Part shown: positions 1-7,959 of the stretch, in pieces
How the letters are laid out: each line of letters starts with the position of its first letter
How positions within the stretch are numbered: the first letter of the stretch is position 1
Source of the DNA: Pusillimonas caeni
GTDB lineage: Bacteria > Pseudomonadota > Gammaproteobacteria > Burkholderiales > Burkholderiaceae_B
NCBI RefSeq assembly: GCF_003545815.1
Contig: NZ_PDUW01000001.1
Coordinates: forward strand, 434,001 to 498,000
Direction: 5' to 3'
Length of the DNA: 64,000 nt
Notes under the pieces: generated by a model
Told to the model about the DNA's origin: nothing
Database searches by the model: none
The model's input: the letters and a program-made list of their open reading frames with translations, nothing else
Made by a program: the position numbers and the translations under genes

Positions 1-1
1 G

Positions 2-397
2 GGCCGTTTCGAACGCGACCGCCTGCCGCTGGCGGGTATCGCGCTCAATACCGACACGTCCATCCTCACGGCGGTGGGCAACGACTACGGCTTCGACGCC
101 GTATTCGAACGCCAGGTCACCGCGCTGGGACAGCCCGGCGACGTGCTGGTGGCCATTTCCACCAGCGGGAACTCGCCCAATGTCCTGCGGTCCATAGAAG
201 CTGCCCACGAACGCGAAATGTCCGTCATTGCCGTCAGCGGCAAAGGCGGTGGCAAAATCAACGAACTGCTTTACGAAACCGACGTCCATCTATGTGTGCC
301 GCACGATCGCACCATGCGCATCCAGGAAGTCCATATCCTGCTTCTGCATGCCTTGTGCGACGGCATAGACGCCCTGCTTCTCGGAGACACGCTCTAA
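2..397 (+). CDS. diaA: SIS-domain protein, DiaA / phosphoheptose isomerase family (5' partial)
   Basis: The C-terminal part of a SIS (sugar isomerase) protein; the start lies before the window. The phosphosugar-binding loop STSGNSPN and the end RIQEVHILLLHALCDGID are visible. The family contains GmhA (sedoheptulose-7-phosphate isomerase of LPS heptose synthesis) and DiaA (a DnaA-binding regulator of replication initiation). I favour DiaA because of the RIQEVH...CDxID ending and because a DolP-like lipoprotein follows, as in the E. coli diaA-dolP pair. The stop overlaps the next start by one base (TAATG), so the two are probably co-translated. An annotator could equally call it gmhA. Confidence 0.85.
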   Translation, partial: GRFERDRLPLAGIALNTDTSILTAVGNDYGFDAVFERQVTALGQPGDVLVAISTSGNSPNVLRSIEAAHEREMSVIAVSGKGGGKINELLYETDVHLCVPHDRTMRIQEVHILLLHALCDGIDALLLGDTL

Positions 398-1104
398 TGG
401 CCATGAACCACCGCCTTTCGCAACTGCTGATCGTCACCTGCATACCCGCGATTTCGCTGGGTGCCTTGTCCGGCTGCGCGCCGCTGGTCGTGGGCGGCGC
501 TGCGGCCACCACCGCCGTCGTGGCGACCGACCGCCGCACGGCGGGCGAACAGGTCGAAGACCAGACCATCGAAATGAAGGCCGGCTCCGAAATGCGCAAG
601 CTGGTCGGCGAAAAGGGCCGGGTCAATACGGTTTCATATGCCGGCAACGTCCTCCTGATGGGCGACGTCCCCACCGAGCAGGACAAGCAGCGCGCCCAAG
701 AACTGGTCTCCAAGATCGAAAAGGTCAAGCGGGTATACAACCAGCTGCGGGTGGGCGAAATTACGCCTCTTAGCGTGCGCACCAACGACAGCTGGCTCAG
801 CACCAAGGTCACCACCACCCTCATCAACACCAAAGACGTCCCCACGCGCACCATCATCGTGGCCACCGAGCGGGGCGTCGTCTACCTGCTGGGCCGGGTC
901 ACCCCGGCCGAAAGCGAAAGGGCCGGCAAGGCCGCCGCGGGGGTGGCCGGCATCAATAAAGTAGTAAAATTGTTCGAGATCGTCTCGCCTGAAAGTCTGG
1001 CCACCGATAAGTCCGCCGCCCCTGTCCAGGAGTCTTCCGCTCCCGCCTCCGACACGCAGCCCGACTCCGGTTCGGCCGATGTACAAACCATGCCCGTCCA
1101 ATGA
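397..1104 (+). CDS. BON-domain outer-membrane lipoprotein, DolP (YraP)-like
   Basis: A 235-residue protein with a lipoprotein signal ending in the lipobox LSGC about 25 residues in, followed by two BON domains (roughly residues 55-120 and 130-200) and a Ser/Pro/Ala-rich tail. BON proteins of this type bind anionic phospholipid at the outer membrane; E. coli DolP supports envelope integrity and division-site function. The start at 397 is chosen because it overlaps the upstream stop and gives a proper lipoprotein signal; ATG 403 is an alternative. Its stop overlaps the next gene (ATGA), so it sits in a three-gene operon with the SIS protein and a thioredoxin-like protein. Confidence 0.85.
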   Translation: MAMNHRLSQLLIVTCIPAISLGALSGCAPLVVGGAAATTAVVATDRRTAGEQVEDQTIEMKAGSEMRKLVGEKGRVNTVSYAGNVLLMGDVPTEQDKQRAQELVSKIEKVKRVYNQLRVGEITPLSVRTNDSWLSTKVTTTLINTKDVPTRTIIVATERGVVYLLGRVTPAESERAGKAAAGVAGINKVVKLFEIVSPESLATDKSAAPVQESSAPASDTQPDSGSADVQTMPVQ

Positions 1105-1595
1105 AAAAGCTTCTTCTCGGCCTGGTCGCCCTGGTTGTCGTGGCCGGTATCGGCTTGTGGCAGTTCTCGGGTTCGGCCAAGGCGGCTCCGCAAGCCACCT
1201 TCACGTCGCTCGACGGCCGGCAGTTCACCACCCAAGACCTGCGCGGCAAGGTGGTGCTGGTCAAGTTCTGGGCCACCAGCTGCGTCACCTGCGTGCAGCA
1301 AATGCCCGACACCATCGAGGCCTACAACGAATATGCCCCCCAGGGCTACGAAGTCGTCGCCGTGGCCATGGACTACGATCCGCCCGACTATGTCCGCAAT
1401 TTCACCCAGTCCCGGCAGCTGCCCTTCACCGTCGCCATGGACACGTCCGGCGAAATCGCCAAGGCGTTCGGCGATGTCAAGCTCACGCCGACGGCGTTTC
1501 TCGTCGACAAGCAAGGCCGCATCATCAAGCGCTATCTGGGCAACTACGACAAAACGGCTTTTCGCCAAACGGTAGAGCGGGCCCTGGCCGGCTGA
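1101..1595 (+). CDS. TlpA/ResA-family thiol-disulfide oxidoreductase
   Basis: A 164-residue protein with an N-terminal hydrophobic anchor (about residues 3-22) and a periplasm-facing thioredoxin fold. The redox motif CVTC follows the conserved FWATS strand at about residues 54-61, and a cis-proline region lies in KLTPTAFLVD. TlpA/ResA proteins reduce periplasmic disulfides, often for cytochrome c or metal-centre maturation. The start overlaps the stop of the BON lipoprotein gene (ATGA), so it is the last gene of this operon, and a strong hairpin terminator follows 26 bases after the stop. The specific partner cannot be told from the sequence. Confidence 0.85.
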   Translation: MKKLLLGLVALVVVAGIGLWQFSGSAKAAPQATFTSLDGRQFTTQDLRGKVVLVKFWATSCVTCVQQMPDTIEAYNEYAPQGYEVVAVAMDYDPPDYVRNFTQSRQLPFTVAMDTSGEIAKAFGDVKLTPTAFLVDKQGRIIKRYLGNYDKTAFRQTVERALAG

Positions 1596-2582
<987 letters not shown>

Positions 2583-2586
2583 CCGG

Positions 2587-3381
2587 ATGTCGGCGGCACC
2601 GGATCCAGCGCCCTGCACGCCGGCGCATCGGCGGCTGCTTACGCCTTCGGCGCCGCACCGCCCGCGCTGCGGCCATGCCGGCACACCGCGGCGGCAGGGC
2701 AGCGGGCACGAGCGTGTCTGGCTGTTCGATCTGGACAATACGCTGCACGACTGCTCGGTATCCATCTTCAATGCCATCGACGAGAACATGACCGCGGCGG
2801 TCATGGAGACGCTCGGCGTGGGGCTGGGCGAAGCCCACCGTCTACGGGTGATGTACTGGAAGCGCTATGGCGCCACCGTGATAGGCATGGTGCGCCACCA
2901 CGGCGTCGATGCCCGCGCCTTCCTGGAACGCAGCCACCGCTTCGACCCGGCGCCGCTGGTCCATTCGGAGGGCGGCCTGGCGTACAAGCTGCGCGGCTTC
3001 AAAGGGCGTAAAATCCTTCTGACCAACGCTCCGTTGGCCTATGCGCGCGGCGTGCTCAAGGCCCTGGGCATACTGCAGCAGTTCGAAAGCCTGTGGTCCA
3101 TCGACCACATGACGCTGCAAGGGCGCATCAAACCCAAGCCCTCGCGGGCCCTGATGAAACAAGTGCTTGCCCGGGTAGGCCAGCCCGCGTCCAGGGTGGT
3201 GCTGGTGGAAGATACGCTTCGAAACCTCAAGGCAGCACGGGAGCTCGGCATGAAAACCGTCCACATCTTCCATCCCGGCACACCTTTTTCCGGCCTGCAC
3301 GCCGGCCGCAGCGCCTATGTCGACGTGCGGGTCAACTCCATCGGCAAGCTGCTGACCGGCCGCCACGCCCTGCGCGGCTGA
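2587..3381 (+). CDS. HAD-family pyrimidine 5'-nucleotidase-like phosphatase
   Basis: A HAD-superfamily protein with motif I FDLDNTLHD (nucleophile aspartate), motif II LLTNAP, the lysine of KPKPSRAL and motif III VLVEDTLRNLKAA. The overall pattern matches the SSM1/YjjG-type pyrimidine 5'-nucleotidases that dephosphorylate UMP/CMP-type nucleotides. The first 45 residues are Pro/Arg-rich and unlikely to be folded, so translation may start further in; I keep the ATG 4 bases after argB. It sits between argB and slmA. The substrate is inferred from family only. Confidence 0.8.
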   Translation: MSAAPDPAPCTPAHRRLLTPSAPHRPRCGHAGTPRRQGSGHERVWLFDLDNTLHDCSVSIFNAIDENMTAAVMETLGVGLGEAHRLRVMYWKRYGATVIGMVRHHGVDARAFLERSHRFDPAPLVHSEGGLAYKLRGFKGRKILLTNAPLAYARGVLKALGILQQFESLWSIDHMTLQGRIKPKPSRALMKQVLARVGQPASRVVLVEDTLRNLKAARELGMKTVHIFHPGTPFSGLHAGRSAYVDVRVNSIGKLLTGRHALRG

Positions 3382-3389
3382 GCCGCGCC

Positions 3390-3959
3390 ATGAGCACGCG
3401 TCTTTCCGCCAAGCAGGCATCCATCCTCAGGACGCTCGCCGCCATGCTGGAGCACCATGGCGCCGGGCGCATCACCACCGCGGCCCTGGCCCGGGAAATG
3501 AACCAGTCCGAGGCGGCCCTGTATCGCCACTATGCCAGCAAGGCCGCCATATTCGAAGGACTGATCGCCATGTTCGGCGAGCTGATCCTCGAAGATATGA
3601 ACCACGTGGAGGCCACCGAAGCCCTGGGGAAGGCGAGGCTGCGCAAACAGGTTCATGCCCTGCTGCTTTTCGTCGAGCGCCATCCCGGCGCCGCCCATGT
3701 ATTGACCGGAGGCGTGCTGGCCAATGAAGCGCCGTCGCTGCAAGAGCAGGTCAACGTCCTGCTGCAGGATGTCGAAGACATGCTGGTGCGCAGCGCCCGG
3801 CTGCACAGCGGACAAGAGCAGCTGTCCAGCGACGCAAACGCCGCCGCCGGCGTATTGCTGCACTACGTTCTGGGCCGCTGGCTGCGCTACGCCCAAAGCG
3901 GCCGGCGGGCCGCCCCTACCAGCGGCCTGTCCCTTCATTTGCCGATGCTGGGCTTATAA
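3390..3959 (+). CDS. slmA: Nucleoid occlusion factor SlmA, TetR family
   Basis: A 189-residue TetR-type DNA-binding protein. The HTH is at about residues 30-55, with recognition helix in SEAALYRHYASKAAIFEGL, a signature of SlmA. SlmA binds specific DNA sites on the nucleoid and blocks FtsZ assembly over it. An open frame extends much further upstream inside the HAD gene, but the ATG at 3390, just after the HAD stop, gives the usual SlmA length and an N-terminus leading directly into the HTH. It is followed by a convergent gene. Confidence 0.88.
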   Translation: MSTRLSAKQASILRTLAAMLEHHGAGRITTAALAREMNQSEAALYRHYASKAAIFEGLIAMFGELILEDMNHVEATEALGKARLRKQVHALLLFVERHPGAAHVLTGGVLANEAPSLQEQVNVLLQDVEDMLVRSARLHSGQEQLSSDANAAAGVLLHYVLGRWLRYAQSGRRAAPTSGLSLHLPMLGL

Positions 3960-3977
3960 GGGACACGGCACAGGCGG

Positions 3978-4973
3978 CTATTGCGCCAACGCCTTGTCGT
4001 AGTAGCTGGAGTCGTAGTATTTGGACGGGTCGTTCAGCTCCATTTGCGGCACGCCCCACTTGCTGCGCAGCTTCAGGACCTGTTCGACGCCTGCCATATC
4101 GATGGCCGCTTTGCGCTGCATGCCGGTCTTGGGCTCCAGCAATATGCCGTAAGCCGTTGCCGCGGCGCCTTCAGGGAGTTTCGGCAGGTACTTGCGAAAT
4201 ATCGCCAACGCCTCGTCTTTGTTGTTCGGGTCGTACAGCCATTCCACGCCCAGCACGTAAGCCCGGATGTAGCCCTGCAAGGCCTCGCCATGCTCTTTGG
4301 CCCAGGACTGCCGCACGCCCGCCACCAGCCCCTGGTACGCCCCAAAGGTTTCGGAAGCGGTCGCCAGCACGTGATAGCCTTTTTCGACAGCCTGCACTTC
4401 GAACGGCGATATCAGCATGGTGCCCGCATGCTTCTTTTCCATCAGGTCGGCATAGCGCTGCATGACTCCGCCCGCACGCTCGATCTTGAAATCGGGTTCA
4501 CGCAGGCCCGCCCGGTCCAGCAATTCGAACAGCACCAGAGCGTAGCCGGTATTGCGGGCATCGACCGAAAGCGTTTTGCCGCGCAAAGCTTCGTAATCGG
4601 GTACTTCGGGCACGGTCACCAGCTTGAGAAAGCCGCGGTCGGCGCCCATCACCGCAATGAGGTCCTCGCCTTTCTTGTCGACTTCTCCCTGGCCCTCGCG
4701 ATAGGCAATGAGATTGTCGATGGCGGTCATGGCAATATCGAACTTGCCGTCTATGAGCCCGGTCAGCTGAAAGGAAGAGCTCGGTGTCGGGGTGAGATTG
4801 ACCGCTACGCCGTTATCGGAAAAAAAGCCCTTTTCCTGTGCGACCCAGATAGGCCAGTTGAACCCACCAGGGAATACGATCACTTCGAGAGTCTTGGCGG
4901 GCGAAGCCGCCGCGCCGGCGCCGCATACAAGCATCAGCGCAGCGGCGGCGAGGCCGCGGATGAAATTGCTCAT
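3978..4973 (-). CDS. NMT1/TauA-type ABC transporter substrate-binding protein (orphan)
   Basis: A 331-residue periplasmic binding protein with a clear signal peptide (hydrophobic stretch ending near AGAAASPA, residues 8-24) and the NMT1/THI5-like fold: IVFPGGFNWPIWVAQEKGFF at the start, followed by LIDGKFDIAMTAIDNLIAYREGQ. This group includes nitrate, sulfonate, taurine and pyrimidine-precursor binding proteins. No permease or ATPase gene lies beside it, so it is either served by a remote transporter or acts elsewhere. The ligand cannot be assigned. It is transcribed away from the island that begins just upstream of it. Confidence 0.8.
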   Translation of the reverse strand: MSNFIRGLAAAALMLVCGAGAAASPAKTLEVIVFPGGFNWPIWVAQEKGFFSDNGVAVNLTPTPSSSFQLTGLIDGKFDIAMTAIDNLIAYREGQGEVDKKGEDLIAVMGADRGFLKLVTVPEVPDYEALRGKTLSVDARNTGYALVLFELLDRAGLREPDFKIERAGGVMQRYADLMEKKHAGTMLISPFEVQAVEKGYHVLATASETFGAYQGLVAGVRQSWAKEHGEALQGYIRAYVLGVEWLYDPNNKDEALAIFRKYLPKLPEGAAATAYGILLEPKTGMQRKAAIDMAGVEQVLKLRSKWGVPQMELNDPSKYYDSSYYDKALAQ

Positions 4974-5192
4974 GGTTTGTCTCCGTTGTGGCTTGTAAGG
5001 CGATACCGCTCCGGCAGTCGACCGCCTAGATGCGGTTTTTCAAAGTATGGTTGCCACGCCGGCTATTGACTAGATCGTTTGAGTGATACGGAAGTATAAA
5101 TAGAATTTATAGTCTGGCCGGCAATGCCTCCTAAGGCGGCGCGGTATGTAGGCCTCCGCAGAGCCAATCTCATCGGATTGCTGTAATATCCT

Positions 5193-5204
5193 ACAACTAG
5201 TTGT
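5193..5204. promoter_or_regulatory. Palindromic operator upstream of the RidA gene (probable MarR site)
   Basis: ACAACTAGTTGT is a perfect 12-bp palindrome. Closely related 12-mers occur twice upstream of the Rieske operon (6520-6531 and 6537-6548), on the other side of the MarR gene. MarR dimers bind short inverted repeats of this kind. It overlaps the -35-like TTGTCA at 5201-5206. Assignment to the local MarR protein is inferred. Confidence 0.65.
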
Positions 5205-5231
5205 CAAAAACAACCTGTTAAGCAATACAAT
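5201..5231 (+). promoter_or_regulatory. Putative sigma-70 promoter for the RidA gene
   Basis: TTGTCA at 5201-5206 and TACAAT at 5226-5231 with a 19-base spacer, longer than the ideal 17. The -35 overlaps the palindrome at 5193-5204, so a bound repressor would block polymerase. The RidA start lies about 60 bases downstream. Confidence 0.4.
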
Positions 5232-5290
5232 AGTGCAATACGTCCAATAGATAGAGTGATTGGAAGCCAACTAAGCAAGAGGAGATGCTG

Positions 5291-5689
5291 ATGCCCATAG
5301 AGACCGTCGTACCGAAGAACTCCATACCTCCCATTGCGCCGTACTCGCCAGGCGTTCGCGCCGGAGACACGCTCTACGTATCGGGGTGTCTGCCAATGGA
5401 TGGCGAAGGCCAATCCATCGGAATAGGCGACGTACGGGTTCAAACGAAAGTGGTGCTGGATACGATCAAAGACATCGTAGAAGCGGGAGGCGGAACGCTT
5501 GCCGACATCGCGTTCAATTCGATCTTTCTCAAAGACCTTGCCGACTATGCCGCCATGAACGAGGTATACAAAACGTACTTTCCAAGCAACCCTCCAGCCC
5601 GATATTGCATTCGCGCCGATCTCGTGAGGCCCGAATTCCTGGTTGAAATCTCGTCGGTGGCTCACCTGTCTCGAAGCGGTGCGTCATGA
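5291..5689 (+). CDS. RidA/YjgF-family protein (enamine/imine deaminase)
   Basis: A 132-residue RidA-family protein: YSPGVRAGDTLYVSGCLP near the start and the conserved ARYCIRADLVRPEFLVEIS block, whose arginine positions the substrate carboxylate. RidA proteins hydrolyse reactive enamine/imine intermediates, and some relatives act as 2-aminomuconate deaminases in aromatic catabolism. An in-frame ATG occurs at 5285, but GAGGAG touches it directly; the ATG at 5291 has the proper 6-base spacing, so I start there. It lies in the AT-richer island, 170 bases before a MarR gene, with a palindromic operator upstream. A catabolic deaminase role is inferred from context. Confidence 0.85.
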   Translation: MPIETVVPKNSIPPIAPYSPGVRAGDTLYVSGCLPMDGEGQSIGIGDVRVQTKVVLDTIKDIVEAGGGTLADIAFNSIFLKDLADYAAMNEVYKTYFPSNPPARYCIRADLVRPEFLVEISSVAHLSRSGAS

Positions 5690-5860
5690 AGCGGCGAGAG
5701 CCAAGCGCAGTAGTAGCGCGATGATAGAATGCATGAACAGTAAACTAGGCTGCGGCAGCGCCATGAGATGGTACACCGTCCGGGTCGCCTATCGGCCTTG
5801 AAGGCTTATGGCGGCATAGGCTTGCGGAAACAGCCAAGCTTGGAACGAATAGGTTCGAAG

Positions 5861-6313
5861 ATGTCAAAAAAAGAATCGGCACAACCGCTGCCAACACTTC
5901 CCATGAGGGAAATCCTTTCATATCGCGTATCGGTGCTTCACGCGCTTTTGACCAGAAAACTTTCCTCTATTTCCAGTACGTCGACCCTGACCACCAATCA
6001 GTGGAAGGTACTGAGTGTGCTTTATTTCTGGCCGCCGATCACGGCTGTCGGAGTCAGCGAGGTGGTTGTCCTGGACAAGGCCGCAATCTCCCGAGCCATC
6101 GGATCGCTGGTCAAGCTCAAGCTTGCGGAACGACGCCATGATGCGGAAAGCAACAGTACAGTGGTGGTTATCACTCCCGCAGGACGGAAGCTGTACGGAA
6201 AGATCCAAGAAGACATCGAATCGATGCAGCATGACGCCCTTTCTCGATTGAGCTCCTCCAAGCAAGCTCAATTGTTCGAAGCCCTTGATCGCATAGAACA
6301 AGCGCTGCGCTGA
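5861..6313 (+). CDS. MarR-family transcriptional regulator
   Basis: A 150-residue winged-helix protein. After an N-terminal dimerisation helix, TTNQWKVLSVLYFWPPITAVGVSEVV leads into the recognition helix region DKAAISRAIGSLVKLKLAERR, and the wing SNSTVVVITPAGRKLY follows: the standard MarR arrangement. MarR proteins are usually repressors released by aromatic ligands. ATG 5861 gives the normal family length; the open frame reaches back to 5768 but that extension lacks character. The gene sits between the RidA gene and the Rieske operon, both of which carry related 12-bp sites in their promoters. Confidence 0.88.
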   Translation: MSKKESAQPLPTLPMREILSYRVSVLHALLTRKLSSISSTSTLTTNQWKVLSVLYFWPPITAVGVSEVVVLDKAAISRAIGSLVKLKLAERRHDAESNSTVVVITPAGRKLYGKIQEDIESMQHDALSRLSSSKQAQLFEALDRIEQALR

Positions 6314-6519
6314 CGTCGGGACCTCGTTCAATGTCCGCAATACAAGCCTGACTCACTCGGCAGAAGCGTTACCCTGCGGCGAGCCGAGACCTCTCCAGCC
6401 CAAGGCCGCCTGCAGGCGGAGACATTGTCCCGCCACCGGCAGAACGAACCGCCCCTACCACCGCTTCTGAACCCGCTGAACAGCCGGCTTCCGGCTGTCC
6501 GCCTATTAGGGTTTACCTG

Positions 6520-6548
6520 ACAACGAGTTGTTATTGACAACTAGTTTC
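6520..6548. promoter_or_regulatory. Tandem operator-like 12-mers upstream of the Rieske gene
   Basis: ACAACGAGTTGT (6520-6531) and ACAACTAGTTTC (6537-6548) match the palindrome ACAACTAGTTGT at 5193-5204 in 11 and 10 of 12 positions. Their start positions are 17 bases apart, and the second overlaps the -35 hexamer. They are the likely binding sites of the MarR protein encoded just upstream. Confidence 0.65.
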
Positions 6549-6562
6549 TGGCTGCGTACTAT
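6534..6562 (+). promoter_or_regulatory. Sigma-70 promoter of the Rieske-M24-Liv operon
   Basis: A consensus -35 TTGACA (6534-6539), exactly 17 bases of spacer, then TACTAT (6557-6562) as -10. It overlaps the second operator-like repeat, which fits repression by MarR. The Rieske start is about 100 bases further on. Confidence 0.65.
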
Positions 6563-6669
6563 CACATCAACAGTCGCCGTTGAGCGACGAATTGGAACTA
6601 CCCGCAATAGTCAGGGAGGCCATCTATGAAGCTGGGCAACGCTGGTTGTATTCCATCAGGGGGCAAGGC

Positions 6670-7959
6670 ATGAGCACGTTGGCTGAACAACGTCCGCGTC
6701 GATTGAACGTCGACGATTTCAACTACACTGGCCCGGGCACCCCTGCCGGGCAATATCTGCGCCGATTCTGGCAGCCGGTCTATCACTCCTCCGACTTGAC
6801 CGTCGGGCAGCCCGTGCCGCTGCATATCCTCAACGAAGTTTTTACGCTTTACCGCGGATCCAGCGGACAGGCCTTCCTATTGGAGCAGCGCTGCTCCCAT
6901 CGCGGCCTGCAACTGTCGACAGGCCGGGTCGAAGGCGATGACCTGCGCTGCTTCTATCATGGATGGAAATTCTCCGGGAATGGCATCTGTCTCGAGCAAC
7001 CCGTAGAAAACGACCTGTCGCGCAACAGGGGTAATTTGCGATCGTATCCAGTCCGCGAGTATCTGGGCCTTATTTTCGGCTACTTCGGCGAAGGCGAGCC
7101 GCCGCCCTTCCCGCTTTATCCGCAGTTCGAACATTTCGACGGCTACATCGAAACCAACTCATATTTGCGCAACTGCAACTATTATCAAAACCTCGAGAAC
7201 GCGCTGGATACGAGCCATGTAGGTTTCGTGCATGGCGACAATAGCGCGTCGTTCGAAGGCTTTGGCCGGGGTAGCGCACTGGTTGCGAAAGAGTCGGATT
7301 GGGGTGTGGCCTATACCTTCACACGACCCGACGGCGCGTCGAGGGTTCATCAGTTCGGCATGCCCAACCTGTTCTACTTTCTGGCCTTGCCGGTCGATGA
7401 AGATATTGGCTGGCAAGAGTCGTTGATGTGGTTTGTACCTATCAGTGATGATCGTCACATGCAGTTCTGGCTGCACCGTGTCCGCGCAGAAGGTGACATG
7501 GCTCGCCGTATCCAAGAACGCCGCGAGAAGCGGCGCACAGAGATTGACCTGGCACATCAGGACGTCGCGGAAGATATTCTTCATGGCCGAATGAGCATTC
7601 GTGACGTCGACCCCGCGCGTGTGGATATGGTGCAGTTGCAGGACGATATCGCGCAGATCGGCCAAGGCCGCATTGTTGATCGCAGCCGTGAACAGCTTGG
7701 TCGCGCCGACATTGGTGTGGTTGCCATCCGCCGACTGTGGATCCGCGAAATCACAGCAATGTTAGAAGGGCGCCCGCTCAAGCAATGGGAGTTGACGCAA
7801 ACGTGCATACCCAGAGCATGGGCGCTCGATAACGAGCAAGCTGTTGTCGGAGGCGCGGGTACAAAGACAGGCGACGGTGCGTCACCAGTTGTCGATTCAC
7901 GCCCTTACATCGAGGTGGAACGAGAACTGAGCGCATTGCACGGCGAGCCGAGGCGATAA
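6670..7959 (+). CDS. Rieske non-haem iron oxygenase, phthalate-dioxygenase-like alpha subunit
   Basis: A 429-residue ring-hydroxylating oxygenase component. The Rieske cluster ligands are C75/H77 (CSHRG) and C94/H97 (CFYHGW). The catalytic iron site is seen in ENALDTSHVGFVHG with D180, H183 and H188. The N-terminal signature GPGTPAGQYLRRFW is shared with the second Rieske protein of this window (50346-51614). Such enzymes insert O2 into aromatic rings or demethylate aryl ethers using electrons from a reductase; no reductase gene lies nearby. I start at ATG 6670, preceded by AGGGGGC at good distance, rather than at an in-frame TTG at 6580. It overlaps the next gene by one base. Confidence 0.88.
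   Translation: MSTLAEQRPRRLNVDDFNYTGPGTPAGQYLRRFWQPVYHSSDLTVGQPVPLHILNEVFTLYRGSSGQAFLLEQRCSHRGLQLSTGRVEGDDLRCFYHGWKFSGNGICLEQPVENDLSRNRGNLRSYPVREYLGLIFGYFGEGEPPPFPLYPQFEHFDGYIETNSYLRNCNYYQNLENALDTSHVGFVHGDNSASFEGFGRGSALVAKESDWGVAYTFTRPDGASRVHQFGMPNLFYFLALPVDEDIGWQESLMWFVPISDDRHMQFWLHRVRAEGDMARRIQERREKRRTEIDLAHQDVAEDILHGRMSIRDVDPARVDMVQLQDDIAQIGQGRIVDRSREQLGRADIGVVAIRRLWIREITAMLEGRPLKQWELTQTCIPRAWALDNEQAVVGGAGTKTGDGASPVVDSRPYIEVERELSALHGEPRR

Larger units (their letters stand above)
4974..5290. other. Intergenic region between divergent genes, left edge of the accessory island
   Basis: About 317 bases without a supported gene. The half next to the binding-protein gene is GC-rich; from about 5070 the DNA turns AT-rich and stays so into the island. 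The right half holds the palindrome at 5193-5204 and a promoter-like pair for the RidA gene. A 66-codon open frame on the minus strand (5070-5270) has no recognisable protein character, and I do not call it. Confidence 0.6.
6314..6669. other. Intergenic control region upstream of the Rieske operon
   Basis: About 356 bases with no supported gene. Positions 6340-6500 are clearly GC-richer than the surrounding island and contain a perfect 8-bp hairpin acagccgg-ctt-ccggctgt at 6480-6498 without a T run. The right part is AT-rich and holds two operator-like 12-mers and a strong promoter. The GC-rich patch may be a leftover of older chromosome or of another insertion; I cannot identify it. Confidence 0.55.

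Noticed and set aside
5070-5270. 66-codon minus-strand frame in the island's left intergenic region
   Set aside because: No ribosome site or family features, and it runs across the palindromic operator and promoter-like elements.
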